Shown in pieces: positions 8,464 through 17,400 of a stretch of DNA of 64,000 bases. The position numbers and the translations under genes were made by a program. This DNA comes from an uncultured Bacteroidia bacterium (GTDB taxonomy: Bacteria; Bacteroidota; Bacteroidia; Bacteroidales; UBA932), in contig CADASN010000005.1 of assembly GCA_902790635.1 (NCBI GenBank), positions 1 through 64,000 of the forward strand, written 5' to 3'. The first letter of the stretch is position 1. Each line of letters starts with the position of its first letter. Below the pieces are notes generated by a model. The model worked only from the letters and a program-made list of their open reading frames with translations. It was not told the origin of the DNA and searched no databases.

Positions 8464-9099
8464 TCAGACATCGAGGGCGCCGAAGACATAGAAGTTCGGG
8501 GAAGCCCACGCGAACAGGCCGGACTCCTGGAAGAAGCAGGAGAGCTGGACGGTCCCTAAGTCCGAGGTCTTGGGGACCGTGACGGTATAGACACCCTCCC
8601 AGGCACTGTCCGTCGACCAGGGCTCGTAGGTGCAGCCGTAGCGGCGCACCATCTCATCCAACTTGGATTCTTCGACAGCGTAGTTGAGCTTGACGATGAA
8701 CGTGTCATCTACGGCGTAGAATTTCCCGTCCTTTTCGAACATATACGAAGCCGTCCGCACCCCGTCCTTGTTGCGGATGGCGTTGATTTTAGACGGCTGG
8801 ATCCGTCCGAAAGACTGCAGGACGGCAACATCGCCTATGGAACCGTCGTAGGTCACGTCCGGGCCCAGCCGGGCATGGTAGGTCCAGGGCTTCAGGGTGG
8901 CGTCGCTCTGCACAATGGCCAGCTTCTGCGCTTCGGGGATGCCTTTCTCAAACAGGATAAAGACTATATCCCGCCGCTCGTTCAGGTAAACCTTGTCGTT
9001 GAAATAGTAGTAGTACTGGCTGGACTTATCCAGTTTGCTGCATCCTGCCGTCGCAAGCAGCGGCAGGAGCAGCAAAAAGAACCAAAATCTAGATCTCAT
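8464..9099 (-). CDS. Lipoprotein resembling an S8 (subtilase) prodomain without a protease
   Basis: Envelope lipoprotein of 211 residues with lipobox TAGC after a strongly hydrophobic signal. The N-terminal part (YYYYFNDKVYLNERRDIVFILFEKG) and the C-terminal part (DDTFIVKLNYAVEESKLDEM, then SCFFQESGLFAWASPNFYVF) follow the pattern of the proregion that precedes the catalytic domain in Bacteroidota S8 peptidases, where a F-x-V-K-L strand leads to N-x-F-x-E-S-G-L-F-A-x-x-x-P. No Asp/His/Ser catalytic segment follows; the frame stops. It could be a free-standing inhibitor, a chaperone-like propeptide, or a leftover of a protease gene. It leads a two-gene unit with the lipoprotein at 7956-8444. 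Confidence 0.75.
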   Translation of the reverse strand: MRSRFWFFLLLLPLLATAGCSKLDKSSQYYYYFNDKVYLNERRDIVFILFEKGIPEAQKLAIVQSDATLKPWTYHARLGPDVTYDGSIGDVAVLQSFGRIQPSKINAIRNKDGVRTASYMFEKDGKFYAVDDTFIVKLNYAVEESKLDEMVRRYGCTYEPWSTDSAWEGVYTVTVPKTSDLGTVQLSCFFQESGLFAWASPNFYVFGALDV

Positions 9100-9156
9100 A
9101 TATTGTTATTCCTCGCTTATATAACTCGCACCCCTACAAAAAACTGCCTGGATATT

Positions 9157-11685
9157 TTATTTTTTCCGGCGAAGGGTCGGGAGGGCGGCGCCAAGGATGG
9201 CGCCGAGGGCGGCAAGGATCAGCAGGATGGAGGTGGCGCGGGAGACCGCCTCGCCGATACGGTAGGACGGCGGATCGAAGCGCATCACCAGGTCGTGCTC
9301 GCCCACCGGGACCCACGCCGCGCGCAGCAGGCTGCCTTCCAGCTCGATCGGAAGGACCTCGCCGGTGTCTTCCACGGTCAGCGTCCAGCCCACAGGATAG
9401 TATACCTCGCTGAAAATCAGCTTGGAGGAAATGTTGCAGGAATAGTGGTAGCGCAGTTCGTTGGGGGCATAGGAAGTCAGTTCGACCTGCTGGAAATAGG
9501 CCGGCTGCAGCGTCTCGGGATCCGTCTCTCCGACAGGCAACACGGATCCGGGACCGTCGAGGACCTCTTCGAACCAGGCATTGCCCTTCGCGTGCGGATA
9601 GCGGAGCGGCGGCATCTCGCCGTCCAGGATGATGTAGCGGCAGTTCAACTGCGCGAGGCCCGGCAGGTACGGCAGGGCGGCTTCGGCCTCTTCGAGGGTC
9701 TTGGCGCCGCCCACCGCCCGGGCAATCTGGCTGATCTCACCGGTCAGGGTGCTCTCGATGAACTCCTGGTAGCGCTGGAGCTTGGCGGGGGAATAGCCGC
9801 CGATGTTCTTGTGCCAGTAGGACGGGTGGGAGTCGTTGAAGACATTGACCGTCAGGTCGAGCACGCGGAAGGAGGGATCCGTATCCGCAAGGATCAGCTC
9901 GTCCACCGGACGCTGGTTGAACTGGCTCTGGAAGGAGCGCGGGGAGACGAAGTCATCCGCCGACAGGTAGCGCTTGCCCACGATCCCCAGGTCCAGCAGG
10001 ACCAGCAGGCAGATGAGCCCAGTCGCGGTCAGGCGACGCCCCTGCCCCATCTCGGGCTGCGTGGCGAAGGTCTTCTGCGCACTTTTCGGGACCGACGTGC
10101 CCCACCAAAGCAGCGCAAAGGATGCCGCGATCAGCAGCAGCGAACGCAGGGCATCCACCACCAGCAGATGCCGCCGGTCCGCAGCGAGCGCATCCACCAG
10201 CACATCCGGCTGGCCGGCATCCGCGCTGCCGGTAAAACTGCCGGCGATACCGGGCAGCAGCGCACACAGCAGGCAGAAGCCGCCGGTGACCGCCGCCGCG
10301 ATCCAGCCTTTCTCGCGGAAAAATGCGGCCGATTCCGGCTGCCGGACGATGCGGTCCAGCACCAGGAAGCCGAGCATCGGCAGGGTAAACTGCAGCACCA
10401 CCAGCGCCATCGACACCGTGCGGAACTTGTTGTAGAGCGGGGCGACGTTGTAGAAGAACTTCGTGAAAAGGAGGAAATGGCTGCCCAGCGCGAGTAGCAC
10501 CGCGAGCACCGTACCGGCGATGAGCCACCATTTCTCCTTGCCCTTGAAGGCGAACAGGCCCAGCACGAAAAGGAAGATCGTCACGGCGCCCATATACATC
10601 GGTCCGGCCGTGAACGGCTGCGGCCCCCAGTAGAGCGGGAGATGCTTGGCGGTCTCCTTCAGGTTCGGCTGGCCAGCCCGCTTGAGCAGGTCGTAGGTCT
10701 CGGAGTGCTTCGGGTTCACCGCACCGGCGGACGAGCCGCCGTTGAAATTGGGAATCAGCAGGTTCGGCAGCTCTTCCCAACCGTAGGACCAGGCGGTGGC
10801 ATAGTCGAGGTCCAGCCCCTTGGCGCCTTCGCCGCCTTCGGAAGCAGCCGTGCTGCCACCACGCATCGAATAGGGCGTGTACTCCATCGTGGGGAGGAGC
10901 TTGACGGCGTTGGTGGCGATGCCGGCGACGCCGAGCACCAGCAGCAGCGCCGAAGCCGTGAAAAAGCGGCCCCACAGGCGCTTCTTCCAGATCGAGACCA
11001 CCAGAACGATGACGTAGATCAGGATCAGCAGTGCCAGATAGTAGGTAATCTGCGGGTGGTTGGCCTTGACTTGGAAACTCAGCGCCAGCCCGAACAGCGC
11101 CGCGCCGAGGATCGTGCCCGGTAACCAGGAGATTCTTCGACTTCGCTCAGAAGGACCTGCGGATGCGCCACTGCCGTCCCCGGCTAGGGCGCGATTATAG
11201 GTGTAGATCAGGGCGGCAAGAACCCAGGGGAGAAAGGCCAGGGCCTGCATCTTGGTGTTGTGGCCGACCTGGATGATCTGCAGGTTGTAGGAGCAGAAGG
11301 TGACGGCGATGGCCCCGCCGACAGCGATCAGGGGATGGATCCCCAGCGCGAGCATCAGCAGCCAGGCGCCCAGCAGCGAGATGAACAGGTAGGTCGCCGG
11401 GCGGCGGCCCAGCAGCAGGAAATCATAGACTTTCTGCGTCCAGTCGCCCTTGGTGGAGGCATGGATCGTTGCCGTGGGCATCCCGCCGAACATCGACTCC
11501 GTCCAGGCGGTCTGGTCGTCAGGGTGGGCGGCGTTCCACTCCATCATCTCGTGCGACATCCCCTGCCAGCCGGAGATGTCGCTCTGGTTGACAATCTTGC
11601 CGCCCAGCACTTGCGGCACATAAGCATAAGAGAGAACCAGCAGACCGACGACGATGCCGGCGTACAGGAGGATTTTCTTTTTCAT
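9157..11685 (-). CDS. YfhO-like multi-spanning membrane protein
   Basis: Large inner-membrane protein of 842 residues, of the YfhO/DUF6311-like family seen in Firmicutes and Bacteroidota. YfhO in Gram-positives has been linked to glycosylation of cell-envelope polymers. About ten or more membrane helices fill the first 500 residues and one lies near the C-terminus, just before the LRRKK end. The extracytoplasmic region between them contains NQRPVDELILADTDPSFRVLDL. Residues about 167-186 (LAGDGSGASAGPSERSRRIS) form an unexpected hydrophilic insert between two helices, encoded by repeat-like DNA listed separately. The ATG overlaps the stop of the glycosyltransferase gene by four bases (ATGA), so the two are coupled. 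Confidence 0.85.
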   Translation of the reverse strand: MKKKILLYAGIVVGLLVLSYAYVPQVLGGKIVNQSDISGWQGMSHEMMEWNAAHPDDQTAWTESMFGGMPTATIHASTKGDWTQKVYDFLLLGRRPATYLFISLLGAWLLMLALGIHPLIAVGGAIAVTFCSYNLQIIQVGHNTKMQALAFLPWVLAALIYTYNRALAGDGSGASAGPSERSRRISWLPGTILGAALFGLALSFQVKANHPQITYYLALLILIYVIVLVVSIWKKRLWGRFFTASALLLVLGVAGIATNAVKLLPTMEYTPYSMRGGSTAASEGGEGAKGLDLDYATAWSYGWEELPNLLIPNFNGGSSAGAVNPKHSETYDLLKRAGQPNLKETAKHLPLYWGPQPFTAGPMYMGAVTIFLFVLGLFAFKGKEKWWLIAGTVLAVLLALGSHFLLFTKFFYNVAPLYNKFRTVSMALVVLQFTLPMLGFLVLDRIVRQPESAAFFREKGWIAAAVTGGFCLLCALLPGIAGSFTGSADAGQPDVLVDALAADRRHLLVVDALRSLLLIAASFALLWWGTSVPKSAQKTFATQPEMGQGRRLTATGLICLLVLLDLGIVGKRYLSADDFVSPRSFQSQFNQRPVDELILADTDPSFRVLDLTVNVFNDSHPSYWHKNIGGYSPAKLQRYQEFIESTLTGEISQIARAVGGAKTLEEAEAALPYLPGLAQLNCRYIILDGEMPPLRYPHAKGNAWFEEVLDGPGSVLPVGETDPETLQPAYFQQVELTSYAPNELRYHYSCNISSKLIFSEVYYPVGWTLTVEDTGEVLPIELEGSLLRAAWVPVGEHDLVMRFDPPSYRIGEAVSRATSILLILAALGAILGAALPTLRRKK
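11126..11187. repeat. REP-type repeat inserted in frame in the YfhO-like gene
   Basis: The stretch contains GAGATTCTTCGACTTCGCTC, which resembles a dispersed element I know from many Bacteroidota intergenic regions (read on the other strand as CTGAGCGAAGTCGAAGAATC), followed by a segment with CACTGCCGTCCCC. It encodes about 20 hydrophilic residues in a loop between two membrane helices. The palindromic insert in the neighbouring glycosyltransferase gene also contains GAGATTC and, further on, CACTGCCG. Whether it is a mobile repeat needs a genome-wide copy count. Confidence 0.6.
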
Positions 11686-13061
11686 GGAAGGATCTTTGTG
11701 AGCTGCGCCGTGAGGGCGCGGCGGGTGTATTTGTCAATGCCGGCCGTCTCGGGATGCTCCGCATCCAGGAAGGCTAGCAGTTCTTCTTTCTTGTCCCAGT
11801 CGTACATCTGTCCGGCCCCGGCGTCGCGCAGGACAGCGGCCGCTGCGCCGTCCTCCTGGCCGATGCCCAGCACAGGACGGCGGGCGGCGAGGTATTCGAA
11901 GATCTTGCCGGGCAGGACTTTGGCATACTCCGGCTCCTGGCGGAGCGGCAGCAGCAGGATGTCGGCGGCGCGCTGTTCGCGCACGGTCGCATCGTGGGGC
12001 AAGTAGCCCAGTTCGACCAGATTCGGCCCCAGGCCGCGTTCGCGGATGGCATCCGTGATTGCGCGGTCCACCTTGCCGGCGAGGCGGATCTGCAGCCGCG
12101 CGCGGAAGTCCGGATCCGCCACGCAGCGCTCTGCAAGCGCATCCCATAATTTTAACGGATTCCCATCCGCAGCAAACAGCCCTGTATGAACTAGGCGAAT
12201 CTCTGTGCGCGGGCGTTGTGGAGCCGGGGTGTCCAGGTATTTCCCGGACCCTTTTTTCGGGTTCGGGAAAACCTGGACCCCTGGCGCGCAAGCGGGAGAT
12301 TCGCCCGATTCGGAGCAAAGCGACGCAGGGGCACTGCCGCTCCCGCATTCTTCCGTCGGAAAATCCGACTCGTCGAATCCATTGGTAATGAGCACGACCG
12401 GCGTTTTGGTCTTGGCCTGGAAGTCGGCGGCGACGGGCGGCGACACGCTGATCACGGTGTCGGCCTCGTCCAGCACGGACTGCTCCAGGCGGTGCTGCAG
12501 GCGGTCGGAGGCCTTCGTCAGTCCGAGGTGCTTGTAGTAGAACATCTCGGTCCACGGATCCCGGAAATCCGCGATCCACCGCAGCCCGAGGGCCCGTTTG
12601 AGGCCCCGGCCGATGAGGTGCACCGAATGCGGCGGGCCGGTGGTGACCACCGCGTCCACCGGGTGCTCCGCGAGATACTTCTTCAGGAAACGGACCGACG
12701 GGCGCACCCAGCCGATCCGTGGATCGGGAATAAAACAATTGCCCCGGATCCACAGGGAGAGGCGCTGCTTCCAGCTTTTCTTCTGGGCGTTGACGGGATT
12801 GACCTCTTCTCCCTTTTTCCCGCCGGTCAGGCGGCGATAGATGGAGTACGGCTCCAGGATGGGGGTCTTGATGACCTCCGCGCAGGCGGGGATGTCGGCG
12901 AGCAGGCTCTCGTCGGTGGCGAGCTGCTCCGGGTTCTCCGGGGTATAGACCACCGGCTGCCAGCCCTGCTCCGGCAGGTATTTGCTGAACTTCACCCAAC
13001 GCTGGACCCCCGAACCGCCGGTCGGGGGCCAGTAATAGGTGATGATCAGCAGGCGTTTCAC
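11682..13061 (-). CDS. Glycosyltransferase, GT4-like, with in-frame palindromic insert
   Basis: Cytoplasmic glycosyltransferase of 459 residues with two Rossmann-like halves (GT-B fold). The N-terminus KRLLIITYYWPPTGGSGVQRW and the central IADFRDPWTEMFYYKHLG are typical of Bacteroidota glycosyltransferases that act on envelope or exopolysaccharide, and the C-terminal half holds ILLLPLRQEPEYAKVLPGKIFEYLAARRPVLG, the donor-binding segment. The start is a GTG at 13061, overlapping the phosphatase stop as GTGA; no in-frame ATG fits. Residues about 231-288, at the linker between the two halves, are an unusual low-complexity run rich in Gly, Ser, Pro and Cys, encoded by palindromic DNA. The donor and acceptor are unknown. 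Confidence 0.88.
   Translation of the reverse strand: MKRLLIITYYWPPTGGSGVQRWVKFSKYLPEQGWQPVVYTPENPEQLATDESLLADIPACAEVIKTPILEPYSIYRRLTGGKKGEEVNPVNAQKKSWKQRLSLWIRGNCFIPDPRIGWVRPSVRFLKKYLAEHPVDAVVTTGPPHSVHLIGRGLKRALGLRWIADFRDPWTEMFYYKHLGLTKASDRLQHRLEQSVLDEADTVISVSPPVAADFQAKTKTPVVLITNGFDESDFPTEECGSGSAPASLCSESGESPACAPGVQVFPNPKKGSGKYLDTPAPQRPRTEIRLVHTGLFAADGNPLKLWDALAERCVADPDFRARLQIRLAGKVDRAITDAIRERGLGPNLVELGYLPHDATVREQRAADILLLPLRQEPEYAKVLPGKIFEYLAARRPVLGIGQEDGAAAAVLRDAGAGQMYDWDKKEELLAFLDAEHPETAGIDKYTRRALTAQLTKILP
12194..12305. repeat. 112-base inverted-repeat element inside the glycosyltransferase gene
   Basis: Two nested inverted repeats are visible. The outer arms are GGCGAATCTC (12194-12203) and GAGATTCGCC (12296-12305), a perfect 10-base match. 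The inner arms run 12226-12251 and 12259-12281, share GTCCAGGT/ACCTGGAC and CCCGGACCC/GGGTTCGGG with few mismatches, and leave a loop TTTTTTC. The whole element is read in frame, with no stop, as part of the glycosyltransferase. This is the architecture of a palindromic repeat that has landed in a gene. Confidence 0.8.
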
Positions 13062-14332
13062 CGCTTGTATCCTTCGAGGTTGGCCTTGACGGTCTCCCAC
13101 TTGTAGTAGGGACCCTGGAACGGCTCCAGTCCGCGGAGCTTGCGCTCCTGCTCCTGGTAGAGGAACTTCACGAGGACATCGCCGGTCTTGTTGCGGTAGA
13201 AGATCATCTGGAGGTTGCTGGCCATGCAGATGTTCCAGAAGCCCAGCCAGTTGTCGCACACGTCCTCCACTTCCAGGCGGTCGCCCACGCCCTCGATGCC
13301 CAGGTAGCTCACCAGGGCCATCAGCGGATAGTCGTGGCCGAAACGCAGGTCGGCGGCATAGGCGCCGGTGGCGATGCATTCATCGGCTTTCTCCACAATG
13401 TCCCGGACGCAGGACTCGGCCAGCGGAACACGCTGCGCGCCGGCATCCGCGGAGTTGCAGTGGCCCAGATAGAGGAATAGGTTGTTCTGCGCCCACCGGT
13501 TGTAGATCGCGTCGAAAGGCAGGAAGCGGTAGAGATCCTCCTCGATGTCGAAGTCCTCCGCCACGACGGCGGTGTCGAAGACGTTGGCCGTCAGGCGGCG
13601 GGGGCTGTCCACGAAGGTGCGGGCTTTCTCCACGTCCGTGAACAGGCGCGTCAGCACGCCGAGGGTATCGTCGGGCACCTGGCGCATGTATTCGAAACTC
13701 TTGCGGAGCGCCGCGGAGGTGAGCTGCTGCCAGCCCTGCTCGTTGTCGAGGTATTTCATGAACTGCTCGCCCGTGTCGAGGCGGATGTTCAGCTGGGTGT
13801 TCTGGCGGATCAGCGAGTTGGTGAAGGAGTTCATGCTGATGATGCAGCGCTGGACCGTGCTCGAGTACGCGCGGACGTTCTTCTGCCCGGCGAACACCTC
13901 CGGATAGCGCTTGTACATCCGCTCGGCGAGGGCCGCATGCTCGCGCACCCCGCGCTGTGACAGGCGCCCGTCCATGCCGTCGTAGATGGCCAGGACCTTG
14001 CGCGTCGCCACCTCCAGGGAGTCGCCGCCCGGCGTGAGGATGCCCAGGCCCCGGCCGACTTCCAGGGTGCGGATCAAGTCCTCATAGGCCTTGCCGCCCC
14101 AGTTGGAGCGGGAGCCGTGGCGCCCGTAATGGCTGATATAGAAAGGCGTGTAGCCCTTCGGAGCCGGCGTATCCCGGATCTCGGGGAATTCATAGGAGTT
14201 GAGGTTGTTGCCGGCACGGGAAGGCTCTTCGAGCAGCGCGCGGACAGCAACCTCCGAACGGTGGGGCTGTGCCAGGACGACGGTTGCAGACAGGACCAGC
14301 AGGACCGCCGAAAGGGGTTTCCATTTTCTCAT
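13058..14332 (-). CDS. Histidine-type acid phosphatase (branch 2)
   Basis: Secreted phosphatase of the histidine phosphatase superfamily, branch 2 (acid phosphatase, phytase and MINPP relatives), 424 residues. A signal peptide (about 1-21, ending VVLA) is followed by the active-site motif ISHYGRHGSR with the phosphohistidine at YGRHG. Two other catalytic-pocket features are LSQRGVREHAALAERMY and the proton-donor region LRFGHDYPL (HD). Relatives hydrolyse phosphomonoesters including inositol phosphates; the substrate here is not determined. It is first in a three-gene unit with the glycosyltransferase and YfhO-like genes, joined by four-base overlaps. Its promoter diverges from that of the GH106/GH28 gene. 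Confidence 0.9.
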   Translation of the reverse strand: MRKWKPLSAVLLVLSATVVLAQPHRSEVAVRALLEEPSRAGNNLNSYEFPEIRDTPAPKGYTPFYISHYGRHGSRSNWGGKAYEDLIRTLEVGRGLGILTPGGDSLEVATRKVLAIYDGMDGRLSQRGVREHAALAERMYKRYPEVFAGQKNVRAYSSTVQRCIISMNSFTNSLIRQNTQLNIRLDTGEQFMKYLDNEQGWQQLTSAALRKSFEYMRQVPDDTLGVLTRLFTDVEKARTFVDSPRRLTANVFDTAVVAEDFDIEEDLYRFLPFDAIYNRWAQNNLFLYLGHCNSADAGAQRVPLAESCVRDIVEKADECIATGAYAADLRFGHDYPLMALVSYLGIEGVGDRLEVEDVCDNWLGFWNICMASNLQMIFYRNKTGDVLVKFLYQEQERKLRGLEPFQGPYYKWETVKANLEGYKR

Positions 14333-14370
14333 AATCGGTATTCTAATCGGTCAAAATCGGACCTATTCTA

Positions 14371-14378
14371 CAAATATA
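14371..14378 (-). promoter_or_regulatory. -7 promoter element of the phosphatase operon
   Basis: TATATTTG on the minus strand, 38 bases before the ATG at 14332. It stands back to back with the plus-strand element at 14392-14399, so the 90-base gap is a divergent promoter region. Confidence 0.6.
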
Positions 14379-14391
14379 GCCAAATTCTTGT

Positions 14392-14399
14392 TAAATTTG
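14392..14399 (+). promoter_or_regulatory. -7 promoter element of the GH106-like/GH28 gene
   Basis: TAAATTTG, 23 bases before the ATG at 14423. No clear -33 box. Confidence 0.6.
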
Positions 14400-14422
14400 T
14401 GGAAAGACAACCAATCTGCCAC

Positions 14423-17400
14423 ATGATACGTAAAGCCTTTTTTCCCGTTTGTATCCTCCTCCTGTCGTGCCTCTGCGCACAGGCCCAGCTGATCAAGAGC
14501 TGGGAAGGTATCCAGCATGGTGACGTGCCCACGCTGGAACAGCACTACAACCTCCCGCCTGTCGAATACGCCAGCCACATCCTGTGGGGCTGGGAAGGCG
14601 ACATGGATGCCAAGATCATGAAGCAGGACCTCGACCTGATGCAGAGCGTCCATACCCGGATGATCAACATCGAGCCGGGTTATAATTTCCCTTATGAGTA
14701 CCTCTCCGACGGCTGGTGGAAGATGATCAAGATGGCCGTGGGCGAGGCGAAGAAGCGCGGGATGAAGGTCTGGCTGATCGACGACGCCAAGTATCCGAGC
14801 GGCTTCGCCGGAGGCAAGTTCTCCCGCGAACGGCCCGACCTCAAGATGTGGGCCTTGATCCAGCTGGATGAGGCCTGGGAGGTCCCCGCGGGCGGCGAAT
14901 TCGCGGACCGCGAAGTGCCCGCCGGCGCCGTGAGCGCCGTGGCTGAGAGTCCCGGACAGGCCAACCGGCAACTCGGGATCCAGGACGGAAAATTGAGCTT
15001 CAACGCCGGCGTCCACCCCTGGACCATCCATTTCGCAGGCTACGCCCACAAGAGCGGCGACACCCGCGCCGTCAACCACCCCACCCGCGGCAAGGACACG
15101 ACCAACTTCCTGCACGACCACCTCAACCCGGCGGCCGTGGACCAGTTCATCGAATGGACCCACGCCGCGGCGGCCAAGGCCCTCGGCAAGGAGATGGGCC
15201 AGACGGTGATGGGCTTCCGTGGCGACGAGCCGGAGTACATGTACACCCCGTGGACGCCCCGGATGAATGAGATCTTCATGGAGAAAAAGGGCTACGACCC
15301 CACCCCGTACTATGCCTCTTTCTTCGCCCCCACCCGCACCGAGCAAGAGAAGCGGGTCAAGGCGGACTACTTCGACGTCTGGTCCGAACTCTTTGCGGAC
15401 CACTTCTTCAAGCGCCAGGCGGACTGGCTCGGCGCGCGCGGCATGGCCCACATCACCCACCTCAACAACGAGCACCAGATGCCCGTCAACATCGAGGCGA
15501 ACGGGGATTTCTTCCGCGTGCTCAACCGCGTCCAGATCCCGGGCGTGGACGTGATCAGCAACCACGTGGCGCCGGGCGTGGACAATGATTTCCCGAAGCT
15601 GGCCTCCTCCGTGGCGCACGTCTATGGCAAGCCGCGCGCCTTCAGCGAGACGATGGGCGCCGTGCGCGGGGACCTGCGGACCAGCAAGCAGGTGCTGAAC
15701 TACCAGTTCGTGCGCGGCATCAACTATTTCGAATACAACTTCTGGAGCAGCAAGTCCCAGACGGCGGCATCCCTCGCGCAGCGTCCGCACATGGCGGAGC
15801 TCACGGACTACATCAACCGCAGCTCCTTCCTCCTGTCGATGGGCGTGCCGGGTGCGCGCGTAGCCATGTACTACCCCATCCAGAGCATGTGGATGGGCAA
15901 CAACCAGGTCTATTGGGACCTCTCCGAGCTGTCGCAGCTGCTGATGATCCACCAGACGGACTTCGACTATGTCGATGACGACGCCTTCTGGGAGGCGCTC
16001 ACCGTGGGGCCCGGCTACCTGGAAAACAAGAGCGGCCAGAAGTACTACACCCTCATCGTCCCGCCCGCGGACGTGATCTCCGAGCGGGCCTGGGCCGTGA
16101 TCGAGGAGTTCGTCTCGCTGGGCGGCAAGCTGCTCTTCTGGGGCGGGCGCCCCTCGTACCTGGTTGGCCGGACCTTCACGCAGTTGAAGCCGTTCCCCGA
16201 TTGCCCGCAAGCGACCTACGAGCCGCTGATGCGCTGGACGCAGCAGGTCTGCGCCGCCCTGCCCGAGCCGGAGCTCCGCATCCGCGCCGAGCGCCCGGAA
16301 GGCAGCTACCTCACGGGACCGGAGTCACCCTGGCGGGTGGAGCCCCGGCCCGCACCCCAGCGGCCTGCACAGGCCCAGCGCCCGCAGCAGAACCGGCCGG
16401 TGGACTCCCAGGCCTGGGTCACCATCGAGTCCTTCAAGCGCCAGATGGGCCTCACGGAAGTCATCATCCCGACCGACAGCATCCGTTATACGCACCGCAC
16501 GCTGGATGACGGGGAGCTCTATTTCCTCTTCAACGAAGGCACGCGCAAGCAGAGCTTTACGGTCGAATTCGACGCCGTAGGACAGGTCCGCCAATGGGAC
16601 GGCTTCACCGGTGACGTCCGGGAAGTTCCGGCCCGCATCGAAGACGGCAAGACTGTGCTGGACGTCACGCTCGACGGCTATGACAGCGCCGTCTATACCA
16701 TCTCCAAAGGGCACGGGACCTATAACGTGCGCGACTACGGCGCCACCGGCGACGGTGCGACCGTGGACACGAAAGCCCTGCAGGCCGCGGCGGATGCCGC
16801 CTACGCGGCCGGAGGCGGCCTGGTCGTGATCCCGCCGGGCACCTACCTCTCCGGCGCCCTCTTCTTCAAGGGCGGCGTGGACCTCGAGATCCAGGAGGGC
16901 GCCACGCTCCGCTCCACCCTCGATTCCGACGATTTCCCGCAGATCTCCACCCGTTTCGAGGGCATCGAGCACATGTTCCGCTGTGCTTTCCTCAACTTCG
17001 ACCATTCCCGCGGGGTGCACGTCTATGGCGGCGGCCTGATCGACGGGCGCGGCCAAGAGTGGCGCGAAGTCAAGAACAAGGACGGTCACTGGGGCCGTCC
17101 GCGCATGCTCTGCTTCACCGACTGCCCGGGCGGACACATCGAGCACCTGACGATGCTCAACCACGCCTCCTGGTGCCTGCACGTCCTCTACACCGACGGT
17201 TTCGAGATCAATGACCTGCACATCAGCGTCTCCTCCTACGTGCCCAGTTCGGACGGCGTGGACCTCGACTCCTCGTCCAACATCTGGATGCATGACGTCT
17301 ATACCAACGTCACCGACGACTGCCTCTCCATCAAGAGCGGCAAGAACGAGGACGGCCGCCGGGTGGCGCGCCCCAGCATGAACATCCGCGTGGAGCGCTG

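Noticed and set aside
11682-13061. Frameshift or pseudogene explanation for the odd glycosyltransferase segment
   Set aside because: The frame is open through the insert, and both conserved halves read in the same phase on either side, so the gene appears intact.
12216-13106. A plus-strand frame overlapping the glycosyltransferase insert, with a second reading of the palindrome
   Set aside because: It is open only because the palindrome and GC-rich DNA lack stops; no start context or family motif was found.
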